Numbered from the stretch's first letter, positions 36,072 through 51,800 are shown. The stretch is DNA of 64,000 nt from Paracentrotus lividus (GCA_940671915.1 CALNVZ010003432.1:7343826-7407825), one strand, 5' to 3'. Made by a program: numbers and translations. The notes: generated from the sequence alone by a model not told the origin.

Positions 36072-39000
36072 TTATTTTATTTATTTATTTATTTATTTAT
36101 TTTTTTTATTTTTTTTTATTTTTTTGGGGGGGGGGGGGAGGGGGGTGTTGTTGTTGTTGATATTATGAGGTGAGTGACTGGCCATCATATACATACCTTC
36201 CTCGTTCATTGGGTATAATGAAACCACCACTCGATGAGGGAGTCCCAGATTCTCCGGCCCACAAGAAAGCATCTAAGATGGTTAAAAAAAAACGAAAGAG
36301 AAAGTCATGAAAGGAACGGACATAGAGTAAAAGTGCTTTCTTAATGTAAACGAGTGAATTTACACTCGTTCAAGGAGTTAAACGATGGACAACATGCTTT
36401 TGAGTGGAAACCACTCTGAGAGTAGTGAAAGTTGCAATTTGGATAACAAGTTTCTTCTCTTACTTGCTTCAGAGTTAACAATTCACTTACACACTCATTT
36501 CAGATTGAAATTTTACCACTCGAAAATGTGTTGTCCACGTTTCACTCCCTTCACTCCATTTTCTACTCTTTCCACTCGTCTTACATTAATTTTTTAGACA
36601 GTGGTATCTCACTTGAAGAGACGTCCCCCCTCCCCCCCCCCCGACGGATCAGTCCTATAAAACTCGGAGACGTCACAGACTACAAATATCTTTTCTTAAA
36701 TATGAACGTGTTCATATACATGGATTTTTACTCTAAATTCACTCTTTTCTGATATTCATTCCTTCAAAAAGAGTGAACATTTTAATAAGGGTAGTCTCAC
36801 ACCTGTCTTAGGAAAGTGTAACATCAAAATGAGAGTTTTCAAATATTTAGGAGACAATATATATGCATATTAATTGAATAGTAATAATTAGAAGAAAATG
36901 CTTATCATTTCTGATAACTATAGTAGTCCTACCATGAGCTGTAGTTATGTAATTACAACCAAAATGAAAATCTACTACATGTAACACAATATAAAGTTAC
37001 GAAATATTTATGGCTCTAAACCTCTGCAGTGTGATGGTTGCTTATTCATACTTGATGGTGGTATCTCACTTGCTATGAGACGGATTAGAGACTAGTTTGG
37101 GACGGGTTTGGGACGGGATTTTAAAATGGGTTTGATACCAGTCGCGGATAAGTCTTGAAGACGTCTCCTAAGTCCCGCGACGTCTCTGAGATTCCACGAC
37201 GTCTCATGAATCACGGAGACGTCTAAAGACGTCTCTGAGACGTCTCTGAGACGTCTCTGCGACAGAAAAAAATTATCGTAGAACGTCTCCAAGTATTCGA
37301 GTCGCGGAGATGTCTCCGCGAAGTGAGATACCATTATGAGTTTGCTGCAGGTGTATGACTCGAATAGCACTGCACAAACATTATCTCAGCTTAAAAAGTT
37401 CATATCTCACTTGCATGAAAGGGGTTTTAGACCCGGGGGGGGGTGTCACTCAAACAAAAAAGTGCTACCACATGGCGTGTCCCGCACCCTGAAAATGGAC
37501 CCTAAACGTCTCATTGCATGAAGTCAAATTTGCACCCCTTTTCGAACGTCAGACTGAAAATGGACCCTAACGTCTCATTGCATGAAGTCAATTTGCACCC
37601 CTTTTCGACTTCAGACTGGAAAAACATACCCTAAATGGCGTAAACCCCGTAAAATTTTGACCCCAAAAACAGCAATTTCCGCTGAAAACACCCTATTTTT
37701 AAGAAAATGCGATTGAAATTAAAAAACACCCCTATTTTAGGAAAGCGTCGACGCCGCCGAAGAGCTGAAAACAGACCCTTTTCGACGCTTTTTGGGGACA
37801 CGCATGAGTAGCACATTATGTGGTGAGTGACCCCCCCCCGGGTTTTAGACTAGTCGCGGAGACATCTCTGAGACGTTTCGGAGTCTCGGAGATGTCTCAA
37901 CATTCTATGGCCTCAACGTGAATGTCAAAATGATGCTGTAATTTTGTATTGTTTTGTTTTAATTTTGTTGTCGGTGATGACGTGAGCGAATTTACCTTGA
38001 ATAAACTATCGGGTTAACCGCACAACATGCAAAGAAAAAGGAAATTACAAGTCAGCGCATAAAAATTTACCAATCTCCAGCTGAACTATTGCGATATTGC
38101 CGCAATCAGTGTATTCAACCAGGAAGTATTGTCTATAGTGTTCAGCCCTTCGATATGAAACCATTAAAATATTTGTGTCAGTGCCAATTATTGGGGGGGG
38201 GAGCCTATAATATTTGAATTTGTGATAAGACTGTTGTTGATCACAATGAAGTTGTAAGTTCATTGCCTGGAGACAAAGAGGGCGATGCCCCCCCCTCCCC
38301 GATTTAGGAGGTGGGGACATCATATCAAATTCCCCTCCATGTTTGACGGGCGCGGGCAGGACCATCTACAACCCAAAATTGAGGGGGAAAAGTGCCTACA
38401 AAATTTTGGGCTTTGCCCCCCCTTAAATAAAGAAGGGTGAAACCACCAAAAAAAAAAATGATGGGCTACTGACCCGAGTGACCGACTTAGGCCTCCTACC
38501 CCCATGGCTGTTATTGTAAAAAAAAAATATGACCTTTTGGATCAGAAGCTGGAAAAATCAAGTCTACCACCCCGCCCCCCCCCCGGAAAATTTATATTCA
38601 TTTTCAAAACTGGTTTAATACGAAAATTCTATTCTTATGAAATATGCAAAGAAATACATGACAGACCAAAACATCTTAATCGGGTCATGATTGTTCTTGG
38701 GTTCCAAGAATCTCTACATGCCTTCTTCGCAAACCCCCTCCTTCACAATGATGCGGATACGTACCCTTCCCCGCGTATTGACTTTAAAAAAAAGAAATCG
38801 ATATAGTCAATATAATTTGAGTTAGGGAAATTCCCGTTCCAGGCAGAGCCAGCCAAACAAACTGAAAGGCATTCATTTTTTGATTGATTGCAAGTCATTA
38901 TATTTTAGGCTATAATGACCTGTAACACAAAGACTTACGATTGATAAACGATACGATTGATTGATGGTATAGCCTCATCATGGACAGGGTCTCCAAAGTT

Positions 39001-42000
39001 GATGCCTAACCCTAATCTTAAGGGGAAGTCACCCTGGAATATTTTATTGGTCTTAAAAATGTAGAAAAATAAATAAAAATATTAGTGAAAGTTTGAAGAA
39101 AATCGACCCAAAAATAGCGAAGTTATGAATATTAAAGTTTTGATTGTGTGACGTCACGTGCGAGCAGCCTCCCATTGGTTGTGTTAGTAATTCCATAATT
39201 TGTCTTTTTGTCATGGTTCTTGATAAAGGAATGGGTCATTTTGATATAGTCATGTATATGAACATATGTGTGATGGTATATCGACCGCACAGGTGACATA
39301 ATTAATTTCTTTTGAAAAAAATGAAATTTTATGGAATTTACACTACATAACACATAGGAGATCTGCTCGCATGTGACGTCACATAATCAAATTTGAAATA
39401 TCATAACTTCATAATTTATTGGTCGATTTTCTCCAAACCTTCACTATATTTTTTCTTTTATTTTTCTTCATTTTTTAAGACCACTAAAATTCCAGGGTGA
39501 ACTTCCCCTTTAATCATATCAAAATTCTAAGCCATGACTGTACCTGNNNNNNNNNNNNNNNNNNNNNNNNNAGGCAAGACATCACCATTGCAAATGGGGT
39601 CATCAACAAAAAGGATAAGAAAATTAACTTTATTCATAGTATGAAAATCAAAAATGACTACGCTACCCTAAAACGTTAGAAAGGTTCAAAAAGTCGTGTT
39701 GTGGACGTCAATTTGAGCAACTCAAACAAATTGACTTTTTCCATATTCAGATCAGGATCGTAATAAGAATTACCGATCCATGTTCAATAATCTGTGCTTG
39801 AGCATGAACATGATCATTGCAAATATAATAGCAAAAAAAGAGAAATTAAGTCTGACTTTTATCCATATTCAGAAAATCTGTCATTGAAGCATCACATGAT
39901 CATGATGATAGCAATAAAAAAAAAAGAAATTAAAGTTTCTGACTTTTTTCCATATTCAGATAATCTGTCTCCTTTGAAGCATGACATGATCATACAAATA
40001 TGAAAGCCCATTAAAAAAAAGCAGAAATGATCTTTTCCGAATGGTATGAACACAGAATATCTAAATAGCAACCCCATGCATAGATTTAAGAACGCGTTCA
40101 AACCAAGTGCCGCCATTTTTTTTTTCTCGAGGAGTTATTGCTTTCAGTTTAATCATCCTTATAAAGACAAAACTTAACCAAAATCTTGATCTATAATTTC
40201 ATTTCATTATTGCTGCTATTCTATCACGCATAACACAAAATAATAATTTTAATTGACAGAAAGAATGTCTTCTGACAAATAATTGAAATAAAATGCTTAA
40301 TTACCAAATGTTCCTCTCAGGAAAAAATATTTTATTATTTTTTATTCATTTAACCATAAATAAAAACATTCATTATAGTTCCAAACACTATTCTTAAATG
40401 CACATTTTTAAATTACTTTTAGAAAACAACAAAAAAAGTAAGACCTTTGACATACTCTATGTGACGTATTACAAATTAAAAATAAGTTTTCATAACAGTA
40501 CTTTTTATGGTTTAAAAAAATTATTGTGCGCACTTTTAGACGACAATCATGATTTGCACATTTCCAACAGATTTTCTCTAATAAAAGGTATTTCTATACC
40601 CCTTCCCACAAATGTATTTCATAGGTACTTACTAGAAGGTAATTCATGCGATTAAGGATATAAGGGAGTCACTTTTTTTGTGTTGTTTAATCAACCAATT
40701 TCGTAGATTGACCGTAACATTGTCATAAGACTCCATGTTCTATAATTTCTGGCATTGTATACCTTTTCGAGTTCAACCTAAAACGGATTAAGCATTTGAA
40801 CAAAATGTTGCTCCAAAATTCCAAATCCATGTAATCCAAATAAATAGATAATACATATCGAAGAAAAACCTATTTGCAATGTATAATTAAACTATAATGA
40901 ATGCTATAATACCGCCTGGCAAGACACGCAGAGAATCATATAAATTAATTGTCCATTTAGTCAGTTAGGCTCTTAACAAATCTAACAATAGTGATATGTA
41001 ACTACAGTCATACCTGTCTTATAGTGGCCACTGTCTCTAGGGATTCACCTGTCTTTTAGTGGTCGACCTATATGATTCCCTCTATAGATAGAAAACTGTG
41101 TGCTTTAGAACCATGTCATGATAGAGGTAAACCCTGTCTACAGTGGTACACTTTTTATGTCTCCCTTGGGTGCTGGCCTAGACAGGTTTGACGGTATTTA
41201 AATTAAAGCGTAACTTTTTATCACGAAAATGATTAAGCAATAAATATAATCCATTAAATCCGAATTATTTTCGATTGCTCGCAATGAGAACAGAATGGAA
41301 ACTGATCAGAACGACAATAAATTATGTTTGAAAACGCTCAGCGATTACAGTCTTGAAGCATTATGAAAATGCAGAAAATGTTTACACGTTTACGGATCTA
41401 ACATGTCTACTGATCTGTTAAATTACATTTGCCACAAAAGCTTGAATTTATCTCAATATTACTAAAAAAAACACTTTACATATACGTCACTCGTTCTTTC
41501 AAATTCATTAAAACTATTTCAATTCTCTGTGCCACAATATGTATATAAAAAAAGTACTATTCGTTTCAAAAGTTGTTTTACAACAACTTATACCCTGAAG
41601 ACATATATGAACCATAGCTATTTAACATTTATAGATACATATGATGCATTTAAAACAACAACTATACCAATACTCACAATTGCTACACAGACACGGACTT
41701 ACAAACGTTATGAAATATGTGTTACACAATTCCAAGGAAAGGACATATAATGACATCTTAATACACACTATGTCGCGAAACAAATAGCAAGAAATGCAGC
41801 ATTACTGCGAGTCAAAAGAAGACACACATCTTCAAGCCGCACAACATGAGATATTGCGACAATAACAAGGTCAGAATTTATTTTCAAATAGATGCATAGA
41901 AAGGTAGATACCAGATCTTTTTATGTATACTGCAAGTAGATCAATAGATGAAATATATTTACATGGACTACTACTCACGTAGTCATTCGACGAATGTTCA

Positions 42001-45000
42001 ATATCCAAATATAATTTAGTGACAACCCCCTACCCCGAAAAATCAAGAAGCAGCAGTCACTCTCCCACTCCGCCGTATTGTAAATGTGTCATTAATTTTC
42101 TCTCAGGCAGTGTGCAGGTGATACAAATAGTATATTCCTGTTTTAGGAAAATACAAATTTATCCCTTTTTATGGAGAACATGATTTATATCCGAGGTATT
42201 TGCTTAATGTGAGCTCTGTTGGATTTCGTCGATTTCAAACCGTTTACAAAATTTATTCCCTCGGAGTGAATTGGATGTAGAGACTCAGCCTCGTCGGGTG
42301 AGAAACAGAAGGGCGCCTAATATAGGTTAATAAATGTTCGCTGAGAAACCAGAAGTGCGCTAATTACCACTGCTTTTGTACAGCAATAGCGGCCCCTCTG
42401 GTTTCAACAGCACATCTTTGACTGTAATAGTGCGGCCTTCTGCCGTTCTCAGCCACGAGCTATTTGTTTTTACTCCCTCCACTAACGAGGCGTCGGAAGG
42501 CCTGTTGAGAGCAAATTCATTGTTAAACACGCAGTCGCTTGTCCTCCAATCCTTTGTCTCCGCAAAGCCAATCCCTGCCGGGTCAGCCGTTCATACTTTA
42601 AACCATTATATACTCTTCACGAATCCTTAAATCACAAGGAAAGTGGCAAGCTTGCCGCGATCAAACTAGGATCATCTCAATGCTAAAACCGCATCGGGGC
42701 GCAATTTTGTTTAAAATTGGGTGAGGGGGGTGGAGGGGACCTCACAATGGGATACGCCATTGGTCTGCCTACATAGCAGGTTACAGGGGCATTAGGTGAT
42801 GAAGTAGAAGAGAAACTTATTGAGCCAGACAGGTTGTAACGTCGTGGGCCACTGTCTGTAACATGGATCTTTCTCCCAAGAAACGGATGAGTGTTAGCCA
42901 CTATAAGAGGAAGAAAATGAATAAAATGAAGAACAATAATCGCGGAGGCCAGCTTAGTCGCGCGACGAATAATATAGAAAAGATTAATCATTGACTTGTG
43001 ATCTTTCTTTAAATGTCTTATTGAACGTAAATTTGGCCTTTTTTTTTTTTTTTTCCTTGTCCGTTTTAGGAGAAAGTTTTTATTTTTTTTAGCGTGTAAA
43101 AAAGGAAATGAAAAGAAACAATAAAGAAAGTAATCTCCACTCCGACTTAGGGAGTGTCTAGGGAATCCCACCAAATATATCAAACTCGCGGTAAAAGAGT
43201 GGATGTCCGATTTTGAACTCAGGTATATTTCATGTTATAAACAGATTTAAATAATATGAATTTCTGCGCAGTAGATTAATAAACAACAAACCTGATAACT
43301 TAAGTAGATCGGGATGCTCAATTGCAACGCTGTCATTCAAGTCTGCCCGGCATCCCCATGTTCGCAACTCCTTGATCAAAGTGTTCTTGTTAGTCCGCAA
43401 AACGGTGTCATACGAGTCAGGGTCTGAAGTTTCTGAAGAGGTTCATTATTAACTTGGCAAAGTGGCACCCTCTATGATATATAGTTTAAAAACAAGAAGA
43501 GAAATAGACTCATAAACTTAAAATTAGCAAAGTGACCCATCTATGAATATTTCAAATTAAAACAAAAAAAAACGAGAAATAGGACGTCACAAACCTAAAA
43601 TGATTGAATAGAGCTTGATTTGAATTAGGATCGAGTCGTTTACAACACAAGAACCTCCATATATTATGCATCCCATGAATGCGCACAATTTCTTTAACTT
43701 CCCAATCGGATTTTCTGAAGGGTTCCTCAACGGTTTCTATTCTACGTACCACCATATATTTATAATACTACCTCAATAAGCTATGTTATCTTTGTATGTA
43801 TACGTGAATGGACTTCGTATCATTTATAATGGTACACCTGAGTGCAGCATTAACTTCATCCACACTGACCAGAACCGACACCACGATAACATTAATGAGT
43901 TAAAATCAGTTATCCGGGTTACCGCTGCAGGTAGTTATCTTTTATAAGAGGTTACACTTTAAGAATCCTTTCAGCTCGCCAGTAGCATTACACAATTCGC
44001 TTACCTTCTGGGCTCTCTGCGTATTAGATCGAAAACCCTGTAATAGATCGAGAGACAAACATTGAAGAATCATTTAAGATGATAAGCTCAAATTGCGTGA
44101 TCTATGATAAACTGTAAAAATTGGAAAACCCGAATTTTCACAGTTAGAAGGAACTTTAGTTACAAAGGGGTCTACAGAGACTTGTCAGCCAATTTATATC
44201 AAAAACGACATCCATATTCTAGAAGAAGATTTACATTAAAGCACCGTTCTTAATTTACATTGATTTTTACTTAGTAGTCTATGTCGTTCAACAACAACAG
44301 CAAAAGTGTTGCGAAAAACGAATCAGAAACTTAAACCTTGACCTCATTTGGAAGTAAACCCTCCATTCTGTCTGGATTTGCCAACTAATACCTCTTGTGC
44401 TTCAGTAAGCTGTGCGTATCCTCCGTTGACGTCATCGTGATGTAAAATGGATGATAGCTTACAGCTGACAGCCAGAATCGTTCTCTCCACTCACTAGGAA
44501 AGCGTATATGTCACGTTGCGTTTCAGGGTTAGTTCAGGAATGAAGGTTTGGCCGTTTGATGAACCAAGCAATTCCCCAGCCAACTACGACCTAGTTTTGT
44601 AACATTGCGTATGAAGATGGACACTATTACATTGAAAATAAAAGCCACTGCAGACAAAAAAATACAAGTAGACATGCTTCATACCAGCAGAACTCATAAT
44701 TATGACGCTGTTTAGGACATGGCCGGATTAGACAACGTTACAAGAACAATTGGGTGGATCGTTTATGCAGGCTAATTGCTCAAATGCTTGTGCATTTCTG
44801 AGAGTCCCGCATATGTAGTTTTAGGTTTGATCAGCTAGGACGTCCTGACCCCATTACTTAGGCGGTATGTTTGCGAACGATATCTAACGGACATAAGAAT
44901 ATTCTGGATGGAAAAAACCGCACAACCAACAGACAAGCGACAGGCTTCTCACTATCGCCTACACATTCGTTATCCTTATCGCCATATCAAACATATAACA

Positions 45001-45807
45001 TCACCCTTGATGCGAAATAATGGGTAAATGATAATAATTATGACGTGTTTGAATACAATTGCCCCTTTTAATATTCGCTCCCATCTCTCTACTGCAAATG
45101 GCGTGTTTGGAATTTGAACTCATGATCTTTTCATACCCATACCCACTTGATTGACGCCTCCACCCCTCTGGGTTAATTTGCAAGGCACCTTACCAGTGAT
45201 GCCTCATATCCTTTACGTCCCCCAGATAGCCCATCTCGATAGTAAAATTGGCGTCCTATGACTTGAACCGATGACCTTTTTTCATAATCGTTACCACTCG
45301 ACTATGACTACTACACCCTATATCATAGTACCTTCTAAGTAAATTGATAAAAATTTACCATGTGATGCCTTCATACCTGTAAAGTTCCTGGACAGCCTTG
45401 TTTTTAAAGTACAATGACACGGGAAATTCGATCCCTGACCTTTTCATTCCCTTACGCTCACCAAGAAAATCCTCTACCTCATGACGAGCACATGCTTACC
45501 AGTGAATGGGCCTCGTAACCCTTTTCCCCCTGGATAGGCCCCATCTCTACAGGTAAATGTAGTGGTTCAAGGGCTTTGATCTCCGGCGATCTTCCAACCA
45601 TCCAAATGACTGTGGGACCCGTTAGCACCCCTGACCAAAGGGAGGGCAGTAAAGAACTAGCTAGTCCAAAATTTAAGCTCGGAGATTGGAAGATGCCTAA
45701 AAGACGAAAAGAAAAACAGAAGCGTTTAAGACAGCTCGGTGGCAATTAGAAATCAAATACGCATGTCGGCCACCCGCCCCCCCCCCCTTCACTCTCTTCT
45801 CTCCTCT

Positions 45808-45848
<41 letters not shown>

Positions 45849-48800
45849 CAGTATATAATGAAACTCGCCGCCCTTGAAGAAAACGTGCCTATGCAGGTGA
45901 TTCATCTTTTTTTTATTATGCAGGCGAAATTAATAAGATAGACGATTCGAGACGTAGCTTCTCATTTCTTTTATTTACGAGCTTTCGGCCAATATGTTCC
46001 TTCATTCAGGCCAGTACCTGGATTTAGGTTCATTCTTAAGAGCGCGCTCTAAAGACCGAGAGAAATGGTCTCGCTCGAGTTACCATGAAGTGTTAACAAA
46101 TTTTGTTAGACGGTATACATGTATACATTTCCAGTTTTACGGAGACGCAATATGGTGTTGTGGGACACTGCGATGCTACGTGGTTTATAGCGAATTTATA
46201 TATGTAGGCTATACCCGTCTAAAAAAGTACGATGAAGTGTTACAATTTTTTTAGACGGCGTACTAGTATTCACTAGTATATATATATATATATATCATAT
46301 TATTGTGAATTTTGCTTATATAAATGAATTCGTCAAACTTTTTAGTGATTAGTATTGTTTTACCAAACTCTGACTTAATAGGAAAGTTGATTATTTTAGC
46401 AATTTGCTATTCCAGGGGTATTTTATTTGAAATATTACGGAAAACACTAAACTGTTCATAATTATTCATTACCCTAGGGTACCCAGTCCCAATTTCTTAT
46501 CAAATAACCACAAGTACATACTATTTCTATTAAAATAACCATCTCAAATAGTTTTTGCAAGAGTTATTAGTCTTTCTCATGGCTTCTGTAGGTCTGGGCA
46601 CCCTGTGCCACTCTGAAAAAACCTCCAGGCCGAGGTCAAGGTGGCATGGTCTTTGAGGCTACTTGTAAGTCTTCAGCTTCCTAACCCTTTATTGTTAGTT
46701 TCTTTTTCAGGACTTTGAATTTTCACTTATGAAAACATTCATAATTGAATGTAGATGAAAATAAAAAATAACTCTCTCAAACAACTTGTTAGTCTGTCCC
46801 TGATTGATAACACTCAAGTGCTTCTTTTATGTGCACCAGATGTAAGACAATTGGAAAAAGCTTCATCGATGGGCAAGACTAAAAGGTGCAAGTGTCTCCT
46901 TGAATTGCCAAATAAGTTATACTGAGAGGTCTACAACTACCCACAGATCACAATCAAAAGTCGGAATGGGATACCACTGACTTGCCAGAGTCGAGGTTGC
47001 CAATGAGCGAATACTGCATTGAGGATATCTATACAGACACTTCCCAATCATCCAATACAGCACTCCAGTTTTGGCGCGTCAGGGTCAGACCCACTGGAAG
47101 GCTTCTGGACAGTTCCTGTAGCCTCATTATCAAACCAGAATCTTGTATTTTTCGACCATAATTATTAAAAGTTGATGAGAGAAAAGTAAGAATTTACTAG
47201 TGATATGACTTCTTCAATTTGGCAACAAAAAAAAACAAACAAACAAACAAACAAAAACAAAAAAAGACAAGAAAAAAAATCTTAGAAGAACAGATGTCCT
47301 TCACATACAACTGCGATGAGGATTATCAGTGCGGGTAGCACTGGGAATCTGTGCGAATAGGAGGCACCATACCGCTGTGAAAGACATTTTTATTAAGATC
47401 CGGATGAAAAACTTGCAGAAGTATGCCTTGTTAAAGTTACCCTGGACAGCATTTTGACATACAATAGGACGAAGTGCAGAACATTACGGCCCAAGTAGTC
47501 AAGAAGAGTAGACATCATATATGATGATCTGGACAGGAAAATCATGAACCCTGACAAGAAATCCCCTCTAGGAAATGTGTCTGAAGTTTGAATATTCACA
47601 AAATTAGCTTCAAATGACCATGCAACTAATCACAGCCTCAGCGGACGTTTTTTTTCCAGAGACGCAATAGGTCAAAACCCACGCGGAAGAACGCGAATAT
47701 GGCTTCTGGACATTCCGCCAAGCAACTATTTTAGGAAGTACGGACTCAAAAAAACTAAAAAAACAACAGCGGGATGAACATTTTGCGGACAACCTGCTTA
47801 TATATGATATTATACGAAAAATATATGTATAATAATATATATTTATATATAACCGGCTCTTCATTTATTTTTTTGAGATTCATTACAAGAATTTTGAGTG
47901 CGGTGATGGTTCTAAGGCTTTGCATGAGGAAATGAGTGAGCAAACCATTATGGTAGGCACATGATAATCATTATGAAACGAAACGGGATATATCGGTTCT
48001 ATCAATCAAAAAATTAAAGTTTATTATTATAGCTTCGGGAGAGTGCCAGCTATAGAGCACCCTGATAGACATGTTAAGGTGTAAGACGGCCGAGACCGCG
48101 TTGAAATAATTAAACTGACCAACTCAAACTTACCAGGCTGATCGCGTCGTGCCTGGTGTATATGCCGACACGCCCCATCTGCGTTGATTGGTCCCTGGGC
48201 CCATTATGACGTACATAGATGCATCTGTTACGATGCGCTTGTCGTAAGTAGCATCTAAGACAACAATAATAATATAATTGGCATTCAATAATGATAATTA
48301 ATAATAATAATAATAATAATAATTCATTAATAATAAATTAGTGACAACTTATAGAAAACTTATAGATAACACACCGTCCAAAGATGCTCATGGCGCTAGC
48401 TCTGCCAAACAATTTCTATGAGGGAAGGTTCGTATTACGAAATAATATCTACCTTCTGTTCTAATTAATAATGATCTTATTTACGAAATATCTGATACTG
48501 TGAATGCTATCAAGTCATGGCTTAAACAGTCCTCTGAATGTATATCTTCAAAACCTTATTATCAGAGAATATAAAAATAATAATCCAGCTTATATTGGGA
48601 AATAAAGTGTTTGTTGATCATTAATGAATGGATATCTTTTCTCACCAATGACCGGTAATCCCAATACATGCATGAGACAACTGTGTGATACAAATAACAT
48701 CATCTAAATGTGTGCCTCGTCGATTATATTTTAATAGACTATCATTTTTTATAAAATTGCCCCAATCCCGCCCCTACCTTGAATCAAGATTGTTATCACC

Positions 48801-51800
48801 TAGATACCTATGCTTTACCAGAAGCAGCAGCAGAGAGCGACGATAGGACGATCGCTTTCGTGACTCCATTCTCAAGCGATTAGGAATTTGCGACCAGTTC
48901 CACATTAGTTATTACCATTTTGCAGTTGATGGATGGTGTCTGACACGCACCCGCTGCCATCTTGACGCTTCTCGAGGGGTAAACACTTAAAGATACAGAA
49001 AGAAATTAATTTGGCTGCGGTTGGTCTGTATAGCATATAAAAGAAATTCTTTAAATCTTGTCTGCATCATTTTTGGCCAGTTTTAAATTTTTTTCAGTCT
49101 CATAAGTATGCGACCATACGGAATGTGTGAAATTCATCTTCACCTGTCTTGACTTTTAAAGCATAATAATCGACAGCCTGCGCATCGCCCCTTGGCCGTC
49201 TATGAAGGTGACACACATCACATCGATCATCCTTCGTTGCCCGTTTAGCTGATCCGCTCACACCGAACCGCCACGTAGTCACCGGCTGCAGCGGTACTGC
49301 CTCAATCGAATGATGATATTCCGTTACGTCAACCATCCAACCTAACTTGAAGTTTCATCTTCAATTCAGCTCCTTACAGTTTGGGAAACGTCTGTTGAAA
49401 TATGAAAGCAAACATGTAATATGGATGATTGCAAACCAAATCCCTAAAATTTCTTTCTTCCTCTTTTTCATTCTAGCTCCTCACATTGGAAAAGTCTAAT
49501 GGAATATGATAACAAACCCGAATATGAAAAATTGAGAAACCAACCCATCCCACTTCTTTAACATCATCCTATATACATCAATTGTAGAAAAGCTTCCTTT
49601 CATTCCGCATAAAATATTTGACTATCGTATATATCTATTTTCAATCTTTTTCGACTATAGTCCGTTTATCTCGACTAATAATCAATATAATAACTCGGCA
49701 CTGTATTTTCGAGCATGACCTAACTAATGACAAGCGTTAAATCCTGACTAATTAAGTGCACCAAGTTAGTTCAAACAAACACATGAACTACCCAAAAAAA
49801 TGTCCATCTTTATTTTTTTCCAAAATTACCAACATATACAAATCAAAATATAACGAAATTATCTGTTAAAATATCTTTTCTCATATTTACAATACAAGCT
49901 CGATACTTCATTATAAGGATGCATACCATTGCGACTAATTTAAACGATGTTTTAACTTAAAGGCATCTTCCTAATCTTTAATTTGTCATGGTTACCATTC
50001 TGTGCCAGGGGTGTGCTGGAGGGATGTTGAGATGCTCGTGGATGGAATATCAACATTCGACCGTACAAGAAGTCCTGGTTGAAAAGCAATGCACCACAAT
50101 CCAGAATTATGACCAATGTCAAATATATACTGCTGCCATCGCAGGTAAGGTTTACCTAGGAGAATGGTTACCTGGTGTATTACCGTCCTGGTCTGGCGTG
50201 GTCCTGGCATAAAGTAATGTCAAAATAAATAAGATGGAAGAAAAAAGGAAAACGACGCAATTATCAAGAAACAAACAATGCACGACACTAGTTTTTAATT
50301 GTAAAGGTGTAGGAAAGCTAAGAAATGTTTGTATATTTCTTACCAAATGTATTGTTTTGAATATATCATCTCCATTTTTAATTTTCACTACTATCTTGAG
50401 GACCATTAAACTATATGCTTTCCCTAGACAAGATATAGGTGTAATCACGTCATTAGGCTTATGCAAGTTTTTTATATTGAATAATAGTATTTCAATTCAA
50501 CCTAATTGTCATGTTGTTTATGATTAAAATAGTGCTCGCCGATGATTTTCCAACCGAATAAACAATTTTTTTTAAAGTCGAAAATACGCGAAGAAATTAT
50601 AAAATACAATAGTAATACGTAAAAAAAAACATTTTTTGAACAATTTAAAATACATTTCTCAAATTCCCACTATATAGAGTCTGTAAATAAAAATTTAAAA
50701 AATCTGCAGTTTTGGTCCTTATCTTAAATTTGATTAGAGCAAATCTTTCATTTAGCTGCATAAATTAGAATAAGTTAAATTATTTATGAGGATTTCGGAG
50801 GAATATGGACTAGTTAGTTTTGTAGATTCTGCCACAAGTGAGCGGTGCCAAATTTTCGGCTCGATTCGCGCAAGTGGTTCATAATTTACACTACGAATGC
50901 GCGAGATACTTGGGGGGGGGGGCGTCTAAATAGGCCCCCCTGTCTTCTTATAGCCCAGTCTTTTTAGGTTTAAAAATGGTTTGCAAAATTAAAAATATAA
51001 TAAATTAAGTGCAGATACTTACGCTCCATTTTCATCCTGGTATTGCGAATCACCGTTCGTTATTACTAGGTGTCCCTGCTGTGCCAACCCAAAAGTACCC
51101 CTCTGTGAATAAATGAATTATAAGCGACCAACCAAACATGTGACCTTATCATCTCTAACATATTCCTCCATTAAATAATGATATTTTTCTATGATTAAAT
51201 CTATTTTAATTGTATTTCTTTAATTTATATTTTATTTAGTTATTTTTTTTATTTAATTTTTATTAGTTATTTTTTCTATTTATTTAATTTTTTTAATTTT
51301 TAGTTTAATGTTGCGAAAAAAGGTGCATAAAAAATACCTTTCTTCAAATGCAATAATTGCCAGAATTGAAATTAAAATCATAATTCTTTTGTAGAAGGAC
51401 AACTAAATGGTGCACCAGACATGTTCAAATGGCCATTGAATATTTTAAGTGGATTTGTCAGGACACTGCTACCCTCTTAGCTATCCAAAGATAAACCTTC
51501 ACAAGCGCATCGTTCCAATATCTCCGCAGTCGTACTTTAGTCAGGACTACACAGTGTATTCACAATTCGAGTAATCATGAATTTGTCAATTTATAAAACT
51601 TCCATGACTTGTTTTCCAATGACTCTTCAATTTACATTAGGCTTCGTCTCTTTTAAACAGCGTCACCTTCGTGAAGGCAGGGTGTACCAAATTTACTTCT
51701 AAAGAAAGATACCTGTCAGGACTTTCAAATTCAACCACAATAACTTTGATAATTTTAAGTTCGCTGACGAATTAGAAATGTCGTCAAATTGTACCTGTGT

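Larger units (their letters stand above)
22022..39020. repeat. First copy of a 17-kb duplicated segment (the better sequence)
   Basis: Everything from 'aggcaagacatcaccattg' at 22022 to 'cctaatctta' at 39020 recurs in the same order at 39572-57285. Introns, microsatellites, MITEs and exons are all shared. In this copy all thirteen Skeletor exons present (3-15) are open and correctly spliced. Confidence 0.95.

Noticed and set aside
35879..36173. Tyr/Leu/Ile-rich small membrane-like protein
   Set aside because: It is a reading of TTA/TTTA simple repeats, and the second copy at 54148 has a different frame.
38045..38365. A possible Skeletor exon reading YFLVEYTDCGNIAIVQLEI before a GT
   Set aside because: Exons 2 and 3 already join in phase to give a complete DM13 domain, and I see no convincing acceptor. 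It may be a decayed repeat.
38940..39015. A possible exon reading GINFGDPVHDEAIPSI before GTAAGT
   Set aside because: The apparent donor lies in the arm of an inverted-repeat element (see 57170-57395), and the frame has a stop a few codons upstream.
42683..43183. A 166-codon open frame as a separate gene
   Set aside because: It is a frameshifted reading of the second copy of Skeletor exon 15 and its flank.
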